A stretch of DNA of 64,000 bases from Paenibacillus pabuli. GTDB taxonomy: Bacteria; Bacillota; Bacilli; Paenibacillales; Paenibacillaceae. The translations under genes and the position numbers were made by a program. The stretch is taken from the NCBI RefSeq assembly GCF_023101145.1, contig NZ_CP073714.1, positions 1,054,001 to 1,118,000 of the forward strand. The letters run 5' to 3'. The notes under the pieces were generated by a model, which searched no databases, had not been told where the DNA came from, and was given only the letters and a program-made list of their open reading frames with translations. Shown one piece after another: positions 43,820 through 52,998 of this stretch (its first letter is position 1; every line of letters begins with the position of its first letter).

Positions 43820-46144
43820 ATGATGATAGAAACGAAAAAAGGTTTTTTGGGACCTGAGCATGTCAATCTGTTAAACGGCGTTTTTCAAACGTCACAAGAG
43901 GTAGGGGAAAAGTATTTGTTATCACTGGACATTGACCGTTTCTTAGCACCGTGTTTTGAGGCTCATGGGTTAGCTGCGAAAAAGGAACGATACGCAGGAT
44001 GGGAGGCACGCTCGATTAGCGGGCATTCCCTGGGACACTATCTGTCTGCCCTGGCTGTAACCTATCAGGCGACAGGGAATGAAACGTTAAAACAAACCCT
44101 GGATTATGCCGTCAGCGAGCTTGCATCCATTCAACAGACAACAGGCAACGGGTACATCGGCGGCTTGTCCGAAGAAGCTTTCCAAATGGCTTTTCGAGCA
44201 GAAAATATTGGTGGCTTCAACATCGGCAAGTACTGGGTGCCTTGGTACAGCGTACACAAAATCTACCGCGGTCTGATTGATGCTTATAAATTAACGGGGA
44301 ATCAGCAGGCACTTGAGGTGGTAACACGTTTTGCAGACTGGGCGGTAGAAGGCTTGTTGCCAATGACAGAAGAACAGGTACAGACGATGCTTCAAAGTGA
44401 GCACGGGGGCATGAATGAAGTATTTGCGCATTTGTATGGGATTACGGGCAAAGCCTTATATCTTGAGATAGCCAACAAATTCACACATCAAATAATCCTC
44501 AGACCGCTCGAACACAAGCAGGACGATCTTCAGGGCAAACATGCGAATACGCAGATTCCGAAAGTCATCGGTGCAGCCGAAATTTACAATCAGGACCACA
44601 CTCACGAGAGTTACCGGACAGCGGCGGAGTTTTTCTGGGACACCACGATTTATCACCGTTCTTACGTATTTGGCGCTACGAGCATTTCGGAGCATTATGA
44701 AGCGAAAGGCATGGAGAGTCTCGGCATCAAAACCGGGGAGAGCTGCTGTACCCACAACATGTTGCATTTGACGAAACAGCTCTACACCTGGAACCACGAC
44801 AGTGCCTATATGGATTATTATGAAAACGCTATCTACAATCATATCCTGGGCACACAGGACCCGGACACAGGCAACAAAACGTACTTTGCGTCAACACTGC
44901 AAGGTCACTACAAAATCTACGGTACGCACGATACCGCCTGGTGGTGCTGCACAGGATCTGGCATGGAGAACCCGGGTAAATACGCCGAGGCAATCTATTT
45001 TGAGGATGAACAAAATCTGTACGTCAACCTGTATATCGCTTCCCAGCTGGACTGGAAATCCCAAGGGCTATCATTGAAGCTCGAAACCGACTTTCCTTAT
45101 TCGGAAAAAATAAACCTTACGATCACCGAAGGCAGCGCCTCGGCCAATCTTAGATTACGCGTGCCTTCATGGCTGCAGGAGCCAATGACGGCAACAGTTA
45201 ACGGGGATACGGCCCATCCGTATACCCGGATGGAAGCCGGATACCTCGACATCGAGCGCACATGGAGCGCTGGCGATGTCATCACCATCACCCTGCCGAT
45301 GTCGCTCCACCAATACACGTCCCGGGATGATGCACACAAGGTGGCATTCCTGTACGGCCCCATTGTACTGGCAGGCGCTTTGGGAAGCGAAGGGCTGCCC
45401 GAGGATACCATCGTGGACGAAACGGCACTGAATCCCAAAACCGCACCTGTACCTGTGATTTGGACAGAGCAGGAGGATGTGTGCGATTGGATCAAGGTTG
45501 TAGACGCAAGTACGTTGACGTTTGAGATCAGCAAGGATGTTACTTCGGACGGCCAACCGGTGAAGCTGATTCCGTTCTATGATGTGCATCATGAGTTCTA
45601 TACGGTTTATTGGCCGTTTAACGATGAAGGGGATGCGCTGGAGAAGGAATTGAACGACATCACGATCGACAGGGTGCAGCCTGACGGTCAGCAGGATGAG
45701 ATCGGACATCATCTGGACAGCAACTGCCGTGCAGAACATCATAACGGTTCATATACGGACAGCCGTAACAAGCTGCATATGTGGCGGGAAGCTTTTGGTG
45801 TCAGCGGGGCTTACTTTAGCTACCAGCTGGCGGTGGATGGTTCTGCACCGAACTATGTATGCGTGGCATACTGGGGCGGGGATCATTCTCCTTTTGAACG
45901 GGAAGGAACAAGGCATGAGAGAATATTTAGTATCGCCGTTGATGGCCATGTGGTCGGTGAACAGTGGATTCATATGAACAAAATCGGTGAGGTATTCTAT
46001 GTTACCTATGATATCCCTGAGACGGTTACGTCAGGCAAAGACGGCGTTCGGGTTGCATTCCAGGCGTTGGACGACAACGGATGCGCCGGGAAAGTTGTGG
46101 AGGTACGCACAACGCGCAGCAAACCGGAATCTATTTTTTCGTAA
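43820..46144 (+). CDS. GH127/GH146-type beta-L-arabinofuranosidase (DUF1680)
   Basis: 774-residue cytoplasmic enzyme (no signal peptide). The (alpha/alpha)6-barrel domain has the motifs GWEARSISGHSLGHYLSALA and YSVHKIYRGLIDAY, plus the zinc-binding cysteines: GESCCTHNM near residue 305 and WWCCTGSGMEN near 375. In this family a zinc-bound Cys is the nucleophile. The C-terminal beta domain (about 590-774) fits the accessory domain seen in larger members. It removes L-arabinofuranose from oligosaccharides taken into the cell; no importer gene is next to it. Start ATG 43820 or 43823 with GAGGAGGA; an upstream frame to 43736 overlaps the AraC promoter. Likely regulated by the divergent AraC protein. 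Confidence 0.88.
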   Translation: MMIETKKGFLGPEHVNLLNGVFQTSQEVGEKYLLSLDIDRFLAPCFEAHGLAAKKERYAGWEARSISGHSLGHYLSALAVTYQATGNETLKQTLDYAVSELASIQQTTGNGYIGGLSEEAFQMAFRAENIGGFNIGKYWVPWYSVHKIYRGLIDAYKLTGNQQALEVVTRFADWAVEGLLPMTEEQVQTMLQSEHGGMNEVFAHLYGITGKALYLEIANKFTHQIILRPLEHKQDDLQGKHANTQIPKVIGAAEIYNQDHTHESYRTAAEFFWDTTIYHRSYVFGATSISEHYEAKGMESLGIKTGESCCTHNMLHLTKQLYTWNHDSAYMDYYENAIYNHILGTQDPDTGNKTYFASTLQGHYKIYGTHDTAWWCCTGSGMENPGKYAEAIYFEDEQNLYVNLYIASQLDWKSQGLSLKLETDFPYSEKINLTITEGSASANLRLRVPSWLQEPMTATVNGDTAHPYTRMEAGYLDIERTWSAGDVITITLPMSLHQYTSRDDAHKVAFLYGPIVLAGALGSEGLPEDTIVDETALNPKTAPVPVIWTEQEDVCDWIKVVDASTLTFEISKDVTSDGQPVKLIPFYDVHHEFYTVYWPFNDEGDALEKELNDITIDRVQPDGQQDEIGHHLDSNCRAEHHNGSYTDSRNKLHMWREAFGVSGAYFSYQLAVDGSAPNYVCVAYWGGDHSPFEREGTRHERIFSIAVDGHVVGEQWIHMNKIGEVFYVTYDIPETVTSGKDGVRVAFQALDDNGCAGKVVEVRTTRSKPESIFS

Positions 46145-46235
46145 AAGAGGCATTGTATGAAAATGGTCAAACACAATGTTATAATAAAAGCAAAATGAGG
46201 ATTAGGTAAAATAGGTAAAAGAGGAGGTTGGAAGT

Positions 46236-46807
46236 GTGGCAAAACCGGATAATAAAGGCACCTATAGTTTTCAGGATTGGTTAACTTGGGAGGGTGCATG
46301 GGAGTTAATTAACGGCAAAGCGTTCAATATGCCTCCAGCACCCACCTCATTACACCAGTTTATTGTGGGTGAGCTGCACTTCTCCTTGCGTACTTTTTTT
46401 TTTTTCAGAATCGGAAATGTTTTGTATTTGTTGCTCCCTTTGACGTGTATTTCAGTGAGAATGAACAGTATGACGTACCAGACCATGTTGTCCAACCTGA
46501 TTTATCGGTGGTTTGTTCCAAAGACCAAATATCCAAAAACGGCTGTCACGGTGCGCCGTCTCTAATCATAGAAGTGCTGTCTCCTTCAACTGCGCTGAAG
46601 GATTTTAACGAAAAGTTTAATCTGTATCAGAAATATGGTGTGAATGAATACTGGATCGTTGACCCTGGCAATATGACCGTTCATGTGTACACATTGGAAG
46701 AAGGCAGTTACCAGAACCGTCATCTGTACACGGAGCAAGAAACGATTCAATCGGTGTTATATCCGGAACTGGAAATTCCGCTTCGGAATTTATTCAAGCT
46801 AAGTTAA
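46236..46807 (+). pseudogene. Uma2-family nuclease gene interrupted at a 12-T tract
   Basis: GTG at 46236 with GAGGAGG begins a Uma2 (DUF820) protein (YSFQDWLTWEGAWELINGKA, then HQFIVGELHFSLRT). At 46394-46405 twelve consecutive T occur; after them the original frame turns to nonsense and stops near 46565, while the frame reached with one extra T (13) or two fewer (10) continues the family: FVFVAPFDVYFSE, QPDLSVVC, APSLIIEVLSPSTALKD and KYGVNEYWIVDP, the PD-(D/E)XK-like core. The rejoined protein would be about 190 residues. The tract could be slippage-prone in vivo, a contingency switch, or a sequencing error. Not linked to other genes; a terminator follows. Confidence 0.82.
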
Positions 46808-46855
46808 ATTTAATAGATTTGCTTTAATCGGTTTAACATGAACGCAACTTCATCA

Positions 46856-46886
46856 TCACTCCGGCGCTTGCGTCGGGGTGTTTTTT
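46856..46886 (+). terminator. Terminator after the Uma2 gene
   Basis: CACTCCGGCGC/GCGTCGGGGTG, an 11-bp stem with G-T pairs and a minimal TT loop, then six T. Confidence 0.82.
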
Positions 46887-47183
46887 CTTTTTATGCAATA
46901 AGCCCTATATAAAAAATGACACGCACAGCAAATTTCCACGTATTACCTGATAACATTTCTTTTTCCGCCACTGACGGTTCAACACACCCGGCTCGTTTCC
47001 CGGAGGTTACAAAATCTTATCCACGTTGTCCCTCTAAAGATGAAATGGGATAAGCCCATGCCACGTATATTATGAATATCCATATTAATCCACCCGAATG
47101 CAGCAACATCATGTACAATGAAATAAAGTTCCAATGGGAAATATCGACATAAAAGTCCAACACATAGCGCGAAAGGAGGTCTG
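46887..47183 (+). other. Gene-free region before the TelA operon
   Basis: About 300 bp without a gene. It must carry the promoter for the operon starting at 47184, whose ribosome site GAAAGGAGG is visible at 47170-47178. No confident -35/-10 pair, operator or RNA structure was recognised. Confidence 0.5.
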
Positions 47184-47924
47184 ATGATTTACATGATAAA
47201 GTACATAAAACTGCTGGGGCTAATCTTTGGCGTTGTGGTCATGGATGTTCTATTATTCTCGCCAGGATTCATCGGACTGGATTTTGGCGGGGGAGCATTT
47301 ACGACAGCGCTCTCGGTGACATTTCTGTTCGGCAGCGTGATGGCGATCTTCTATGGAAGCTACACCTTGTTGTTCAGACAGCCTGTAGTCCTGCCCGTGA
47401 AGAATATCGAAACCCATGAAGATTATGTGGAAGCGTTATCCTTTTATCGACGCATTAAAGTGCTTGAGGAAGATATCACATTGGGATTATCCCAACTGAG
47501 CCGCATGAAGAAAAAGAAAGAAACCCTCCTGAACGTGCTGAATCAGCGTTTTGATCCGGGGGAACTGAGCTACAAGAAATTTGCTTCGGTCACCCTCGAA
47601 GTGGAGAAGCTGTTATATCTCAACATCCGAAGTGTACTTAACCGACTCAATGTGTTCGATGAAGCGGAGTACGCCAGCCTGATGAAGTCCAAATCCGCTA
47701 CACTTCCCCAGAAGCTTTTTCAGGAAAAGACCAAAGTATATAACGACTATCTCAGCTACGTGAAAAACTCGCTTCATAGCAATGAGGAAATTCTTTTGAA
47801 GCTTGACCAGCTCATGCTGGAAATTTCCCGTTTGGATAGCTTTGAAGCCGGAGATATCGAACAGATGCCTTGCATGCAGGAAATTGACCAATTAATCAAG
47901 CACACCAAATTATACAGACAGTGA
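47184..47924 (+). CDS. Membrane protein with cytoplasmic coiled coil, first gene of TelA operon
   Basis: 246 residues. Two membrane segments (about 6-30 and 38-62) are followed by a cytosolic, strongly helical part rich in Glu/Lys with heptad-like spacing (SFYRRIKVLEEDITLGLSQL, MKKKKETLLNVLNQRF, VYNDYLSYVKNSLHSNEEIL). I do not recognise a named family. Its place in the transcript, 11 bp before the substrate-binding/VWA gene and upstream of telA, suggests a membrane platform for that system (inference). Start ATG 47184 with AAAGGAGG. Confidence 0.7.
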   Translation: MIYMIKYIKLLGLIFGVVVMDVLLFSPGFIGLDFGGGAFTTALSVTFLFGSVMAIFYGSYTLLFRQPVVLPVKNIETHEDYVEALSFYRRIKVLEEDITLGLSQLSRMKKKKETLLNVLNQRFDPGELSYKKFASVTLEVEKLLYLNIRSVLNRLNVFDEAEYASLMKSKSATLPQKLFQEKTKVYNDYLSYVKNSLHSNEEILLKLDQLMLEISRLDSFEAGDIEQMPCMQEIDQLIKHTKLYRQ

Positions 47925-47935
47925 GGGGTTGCCTT

Positions 47936-49624
47936 ATGGCGAAGAAGGGAAAGTTTTTTTTCATATCGATTGTGATGCTGGTACTCGTGTTCGGCCTGGT
48001 ATATGCAGGTATTACGCTTACGTCGAACGTTGGTAAATCCAGTACACAGGTAACAACGGAGAATGCAGGCAAAGAGTTAGGCAAACTGTATGCGGACATT
48101 GCTCCGGCAACGGCTGAACCCGTGAAGGGACAGATTGATCTCGATCCGGTGGATGTGGCTGAATCACTGCCGGATATCTCCAAATTTCCGATCACGGTCG
48201 AGAATACAACGAATGATTATGTAGAGATCTTTTCTTCCATCGAAAAGGCGGGAACCGGAGCAGATGGCTGGTTAACCGAGGTAACTGAAGAGTTCAACAA
48301 GGCTAACATTACCGTTGGTGGCAAACAGGTTTCGGTGAAATTGCGCAATATCGCATCCGGTACGGCAGCCGATTATATCAAGTCTGGCAAATATGTGCCT
48401 GATGCATTTACCCCTTCGAATGAGTTATGGGGTGAGATGGTGGCCGCGAGCGGTGTAAAGACAGATCTCGTATCCAAAAGACTGGTGGGGAACGTTCCCG
48501 GTATCGTGATCTCCAAAGCCAAATATGATGCACTGGTCGACACGTACGGCTCAGTTAATGTAAAAACCGTGACCGAAGCGATTGCGAACAATGAGCTCGC
48601 GATGGGGTACACGGATCCATTTGCCAGCTCCACGGGTCTGAACTTTCTCGTGACGGCACTAAACACATATGATAGCTCCAATCCGCTCGGTGAGAAAGCC
48701 ATTGAGGGTTTTGAGAAGTTCCAGGCTAATGTGCCTTTTACGGCTTCCACAACCATTCAGATGCGTGAGGCAGCCAAGTCAGGACGACTGGATGCATTTG
48801 TACTGGAATACCAGACTTACGTAAACACCGCAGATCTGAAAAGCGGATACGTCTTTACACCTTTTGGCGTAAGACATGACAGCCCGCTGTATGCACTGGG
48901 GCAATTGCCGCAGAACAAGCAGGAGATCATTAAGAAGTACGCGGAATTCGTAACCCAAGCGAAGTATCAGCAGTCGGCTGAGGAATTTGGCTTCAACGGC
49001 TTGCAGGATTATAAGTCCGAATTGAACACAGTGGATGGTGGAACCTTGTTGTCCGCTCAGAAAGTATGGAAAGAGAAGAAGAACGGCAGTAAACCGATCG
49101 CAGCCGTATTTGTTACCGACGTATCCGGAAGTATGGACGGCGAACCGTTGAACCGACTCAAGGAGTCATTGCGCAAAGGCCAGAAGTTCCTGGGTACAGA
49201 CAATAGTATCGGCCTTGTCTCCTACTCTAGTGGAGTAACCGTGAATCTGCCGATTGCCAAGTATGATACGAATCAGCAGTCCATGTTTGTTGGTACGGTG
49301 GATAGCCTGCAGGCGGGTGGCGGTACGGCAACCTTCGATGGCATCGTTGTGGCGATGAAGATACTTGAAGATTATATGGCTGCCAATCCGAATGTGAAAC
49401 CGCTGATCTTTGTCCTAAGTGATGGCGAGACCAATGAAGGTCATACCCTGAAAGATATCCGTGATCTGGTTGAGACGTACAAAGTACCGATTTACACGAT
49501 TGGTTATAACGCGGACATTAAAGCTTTGGAGAGCATCTCCAGCATTAACGAAGCGGCGAGCATTAATGCAGATACCGACGATGTGGTGTACAAAATCGGT
49601 AACCTGTTCAATGTGCAGATGTAA
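47936..49624 (+). CDS. Membrane-anchored substrate-binding-like/VWA fusion protein
   Basis: 562 residues. One N-terminal membrane segment (7-29) places the rest outside the cell. Residues about 90-360 resemble an extracellular solute-binding fold (YTDPFASSTGLNFLVTALN, then AFVLEYQTYV). Residues 387-562 form a von Willebrand A domain with an intact MIDAS start D395-x-S397-x-S399 (VTDVSGSMDG), a TATFDG threonine and the VLSDGETNEG aspartate, so it should bind a divalent metal and a partner. The fusion is found in operons with tellurite/toxic-anion-resistance genes. Start ATG 47936 with GAGGGG; an in-frame GTG at 47921 overlaps the previous gene. The ligand is unknown. Confidence 0.82.
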   Translation: MAKKGKFFFISIVMLVLVFGLVYAGITLTSNVGKSSTQVTTENAGKELGKLYADIAPATAEPVKGQIDLDPVDVAESLPDISKFPITVENTTNDYVEIFSSIEKAGTGADGWLTEVTEEFNKANITVGGKQVSVKLRNIASGTAADYIKSGKYVPDAFTPSNELWGEMVAASGVKTDLVSKRLVGNVPGIVISKAKYDALVDTYGSVNVKTVTEAIANNELAMGYTDPFASSTGLNFLVTALNTYDSSNPLGEKAIEGFEKFQANVPFTASTTIQMREAAKSGRLDAFVLEYQTYVNTADLKSGYVFTPFGVRHDSPLYALGQLPQNKQEIIKKYAEFVTQAKYQQSAEEFGFNGLQDYKSELNTVDGGTLLSAQKVWKEKKNGSKPIAAVFVTDVSGSMDGEPLNRLKESLRKGQKFLGTDNSIGLVSYSSGVTVNLPIAKYDTNQQSMFVGTVDSLQAGGGTATFDGIVVAMKILEDYMAANPNVKPLIFVLSDGETNEGHTLKDIRDLVETYKVPIYTIGYNADIKALESISSINEAASINADTDDVVYKIGNLFNVQM

Positions 49625-49708
49625 CATGGGCACTGCATTCAAAGTGACCTGGAGTAAGTTAAGTTCATTATTTTAATAATATAGTACGTAATTTAAGGGG
49701 GAACTTGG

Positions 49709-50848
49709 ATGTCGTTTTCGATGGAGATACCTAGCCAGAAAGAAATTCAGAAGGTGATTGAGGAAGAAGTAAAACCTGTACCTGCCGAGGTGGCGGAGCT
49801 GCAGCAAGTGGCGAATGCCAACGTGGAGATGATCATGACACTGGATCTCGAATCGCTCGAGAAACGCAAGGAGATCTTGCAATCTATTGATGGCTTTGGC
49901 ATGAATACGATGAGGTCCTCTTCCGAGAAAAACGCGCTGCTTCAAGTCTCCGTTGGACATCTGTCCAAGACGGGAGACGAGGGCGGTCAGGTCGCCAAAG
50001 GCTTGACCGAGCTGCATATGCAGTTGAAGGATCTCGACCCGAGTGTCGTCGATTTTGCCAAAACCGGATTCCTCGGCAAACTGTTCAATCCGCTGCGGGC
50101 CTATTTTCTCAAATACCAGAAGGCGGACGCGGTCATTGCCGACATTGTGACCTCTCTGGATAAAGGCAGAGTGACCTTGAAGAACGACAACACCACACTG
50201 GAGATTGAACAGCAGAACTTGAGGGAACTTACCAAACGACTGCAAAAGGAAATTCAGCTTGGGATGCTGATGGATGAGTCGATTGATGCACAGATCGAAG
50301 CCGCCAAAGTCCGAAATGAGGACCCGGTGAAGGTTCGTTTTATCACGGAAGAGGTGCTGTTCCCGCTGCGTCAGCGGGTCATGGATTTGCAGCAAATGCT
50401 GGTGGTGAACCAGCAGGGCATCATGGCAATTGAAGTCGTCATCCGTAACAACAAAGAATTGATCCGCGGCGTGGATCGGGCCAAAAATGTAACGATCTCG
50501 GCATTGAAAATTGCCGTCACCGTTGCGAGTGCGCTTTATAATCAGAAGATTGTATTGCAGAAAATTGAACTGCTTAACCAGACGACCAACGACCTGATCG
50601 CAGGTACATCCAAAATGCTGAAGGATCAAGGCATTGCCATCCAGAAGCAGGCTTATGAGGCCAGCATTTCGGTCGATACGATGAAGCAGGCGTTCACGGA
50701 TGTACTTTCTGCGCTCGACTCCATTAGTGTTTATAAGCAGGAGGCACTGCCGCGGATGCGAGAGACCATTAATCAGTTCCGCGAACTGGCAGATACCGGG
50801 GAGCAGCAGATTCAGCGGTTGGAGAAAGGTCAGAAGCTGGGGCTGTAG
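49709..50848 (+). CDS. telA: TelA-family toxic anion resistance protein
   Basis: 379-residue cytosolic, nearly all-helical protein of the TelA/KlaA family (PF05816). Recognised by the central FAKTGFLGKLFNPLRAYFLKYQKADAVIADI stretch (about residues 115-145, given here only in part as GFLGKLFNPLRAYF and YQKADAVIADIV) and by the later LKIAVTVASALYNQKIVL segment. Family members are linked to resistance to tellurite and cell-envelope stress, by an unknown mechanism. It closes a three-gene operon (84-bp gap after the VWA gene) and is followed by a strong terminator. Start ATG 49709 with AAGGGGG. Confidence 0.88.
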   Translation: MSFSMEIPSQKEIQKVIEEEVKPVPAEVAELQQVANANVEMIMTLDLESLEKRKEILQSIDGFGMNTMRSSSEKNALLQVSVGHLSKTGDEGGQVAKGLTELHMQLKDLDPSVVDFAKTGFLGKLFNPLRAYFLKYQKADAVIADIVTSLDKGRVTLKNDNTTLEIEQQNLRELTKRLQKEIQLGMLMDESIDAQIEAAKVRNEDPVKVRFITEEVLFPLRQRVMDLQQMLVVNQQGIMAIEVVIRNNKELIRGVDRAKNVTISALKIAVTVASALYNQKIVLQKIELLNQTTNDLIAGTSKMLKDQGIAIQKQAYEASISVDTMKQAFTDVLSALDSISVYKQEALPRMRETINQFRELADTGEQQIQRLEKGQKLGL

Positions 50849-50913
50849 TCTGAATAGAAATCAGAAGAGTAAAGGGAGTAAACAAGAATACGGGAAATTA
50901 CATGCATGATCTC

Positions 50914-50959
50914 AAAAAAACGGTTGAACACAGGTGAACTCTGTTTCAACCGTTTTTTT
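50914..50959. terminator. Bidirectional terminator between telA and the DUF1275 gene
   Basis: AAAAAAACGGTTGAA pairs with TTCAACCGTTTTTTT, with an inner CAG/CTG; near-perfect symmetry serves both convergent genes. Confidence 0.93.
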
Positions 50960-50979
50960 GTAATTTTTGTTTCTACTGA

Positions 50980-51693
50980 TCAGGTCAAATCCCGTTGGAC
51001 ATGGAGGACGTAGGGGATCAGCAGAAGTAGCAGGGCCAGTGAGGCGATTAGGGCAAGCAGCAGGCTTCCTTGGGTTAACAGTAGTGCTCCCAGAGCTGCA
51101 CCGATCACAAATATAACCCAGGACAGGGCCAGTACTGCCCATTCAGAGGCAGGAGCCTTACCCCGAATGGCTTTGGCCAGTGCCTGTCCTATTCCGAACA
51201 ATGTACCTGTCACAAAGCCTTTGCCTACGTCCGCATGAGCAACCATCTGGTGCATGGTGTTTTGCATGCCCATGGCAACGGCAATGGGGAAAAGCACGCT
51301 CTGTGTATGGAGGAACAGCAACAGAACAATGGCACCGACAAATAGAAGGGACTCCATGCCCAAGATCGCCGTCAGGCGCCATTTTCCCGATAATTCCGTA
51401 ATCATTGTACCGAGGAAGGCACCTACGATGAATAACAAAATGACCAGACCTATATTCGTTAATATAGCACCGTCTCCTTCAAATAGCGCGATGCCAAGTT
51501 TGGTGCTGTTACCGCTCATGAAAGACAGATAGATTTTCCCCAGCTGCAGATAGCCGACCGCATCAATGAAACCGGAGATCAGCACAAGCACACATGACAG
51601 CAGTAGCCGAGAAAGACCCGGCTCCAGTCGTTCTACGGTATGCCCCACATGTTTGCGATCACTGGTCGAATCGGAAGCAGAAGCAGAAGCCAT
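50980..51693 (-). CDS. YoaK-type DUF1275 membrane protein
   Basis: 237 residues with about six hydrophobic segments. DUF1275 signatures: SGFIDAVGYLQLGKIYLSFM with GNSTKLG after it (residues about 40-65), and a MGMQNTMHQMVAHADVGKGF segment near 145, then VTGTLFGIGQAL. Transport function unknown. Start ATG 51693 has AAGGAG; an ATG seven codons earlier (51714) has a weaker site. The next gene upstream on the same strand, oxalate decarboxylase, starts at 52835 and ends 101 bp before this start, so the two could be read together. Confidence 0.82.
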   Translation of the reverse strand: MASASASDSTSDRKHVGHTVERLEPGLSRLLLSCVLVLISGFIDAVGYLQLGKIYLSFMSGNSTKLGIALFEGDGAILTNIGLVILLFIVGAFLGTMITELSGKWRLTAILGMESLLFVGAIVLLLFLHTQSVLFPIAVAMGMQNTMHQMVAHADVGKGFVTGTLFGIGQALAKAIRGKAPASEWAVLALSWVIFVIGAALGALLLTQGSLLLALIASLALLLLLIPYVLHVQRDLT

Positions 51694-51794
51694 GATGTCC
51701 AACTCCTTTTCCATGAGAACGGAATGGTTCCTTGATAGGTGACAGAAGGACCAATAATCCCAACCTATATTGAACAGGTTTCGGTGCAGTTGTA

Positions 51795-52835
51795 CTATGA
51801 CTTCAGCTTGTTCGAACCTGGTGCGATAAAAAGGGTATCATTGGGAAGCTGTCCGGCTTCTTCTTTGGACATTTTCAGATTCGTGGACAGCACATCATCG
51901 GGGTTGCCTGCGATCCATTCACTCAGATCAATAGCTTCATAGTGTCCGCTGTTGAATCCAATTAACACATGGCAGACCTCATCTCCCGTATTTTTGATAT
52001 AGTGACCAGCACCCATCGGGGCATAGCCCACGTCTCCTGCTTCGAATTGCTCTGTCACCGCATGACCTTCCGCGAGAAATACCGTCATTTCGGCACGGCC
52101 CTTAATGTAGTACTGCCATTCGTCTGCATTGGGATGCCAGTGCATCTCCCGCAAAGCGCCTGGCTGCAGTTCAATCAATGATCCGGCCATCGTTGTGGAG
52201 ATGGGAAAGTCCTCCACAGTAACCGTGCGCTGGGTTCCGCCCCCTGGTGCTCGTCTGGGTTGTTTAGCAAGCAGTGGATATCGGTGTATGGTCGTCAGCT
52301 CCGAATTGCGGCGATAGGTGCCGGAAGAGGAGCTATCATTCGGTACGGGCCCTTTGGCAAAATAAGCTTCTCCCTGATTCAGCTTAGCTGCCTGTTCCTC
52401 GGTGATACCCAGATTTTGTGCAACGATACGATCTGGAGTTTGTGTCAGGAAATCGGTAATGCTGAACGTATGATCTTCCGAGAAATCGCCATTATCAAAA
52501 ATCAGAATAAAATGGCATTCATCCGGTCCCAATCCCTGAATGGAGTGTCCGTAACCACGTGGAAAATACCACACATCTCCCGGCTCGAATGTATCGGTGT
52601 ACGCATGTCCATCCGGATGAATGACCGTGGTGCGACAGGATCCGCTAATTACATAGGCCCACTCAGCGGCATTGGCATGCCAATGTAATTCCCGCATGCC
52701 CCCTGGCTCCAAGCGCATGGATACGCCTGCAATGCCAATGGAAGCGGGAAAATCCCGAACGGAAGCGCCTCGGGTAATGCCGCCCGGGCCCGTACGGGGT
52801 TCTTTTTGTTCAAGCCGATATTTGAAAGATGTCAT
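51795..52835 (-). CDS. oxdC: Bicupin oxalate decarboxylase
   Basis: 346 residues, two cupin domains. Domain 1 metal ligands: H51, H53, E58 (LHWHANAAEW) and H97 (GYGHSIQG); domain 2: MHWHPNADEW near residue 230 and AGHYIKNTG near 275. The lid over the catalytic site is S119-E120-D121-H122-T123, keeping the glutamate needed for decarboxylation in B. subtilis OxdC, where the lid is SENST. It splits oxalate to formate and carbon dioxide using manganese and oxygen; no signal peptide, so cytosolic or wall-associated after export by other means. An FNT-type channel gene near 9.2 kb could handle formate, but they are far apart. Start ATG 52835 with GGAGG. Confidence 0.9.
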   Translation of the reverse strand: MTSFKYRLEQKEPRTGPGGITRGASVRDFPASIGIAGVSMRLEPGGMRELHWHANAAEWAYVISGSCRTTVIHPDGHAYTDTFEPGDVWYFPRGYGHSIQGLGPDECHFILIFDNGDFSEDHTFSITDFLTQTPDRIVAQNLGITEEQAAKLNQGEAYFAKGPVPNDSSSSGTYRRNSELTTIHRYPLLAKQPRRAPGGGTQRTVTVEDFPISTTMAGSLIELQPGALREMHWHPNADEWQYYIKGRAEMTVFLAEGHAVTEQFEAGDVGYAPMGAGHYIKNTGDEVCHVLIGFNSGHYEAIDLSEWIAGNPDDVLSTNLKMSKEEAGQLPNDTLFIAPGSNKLKS

Positions 52836-52998
52836 TATAATTCCTCCTCATATTATATGAAGTACACATGTAAATAGTTAAATATGGCGTTCACTACTTT
52901 TACCCATATTTTAAGAAACTATTCAATGGATTCCTGATTAATATGAGGCAAAAGGAAGACTTTCATTCAGGCTGTCTGTCTATCTATTCATCCAGTAA

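Noticed and set aside
49673..50629. 318-codon minus-strand frame opposite telA
   Set aside because: Opposite a well-supported gene, no ribosome site, and low-quality His/Gln/Phe-rich translation.
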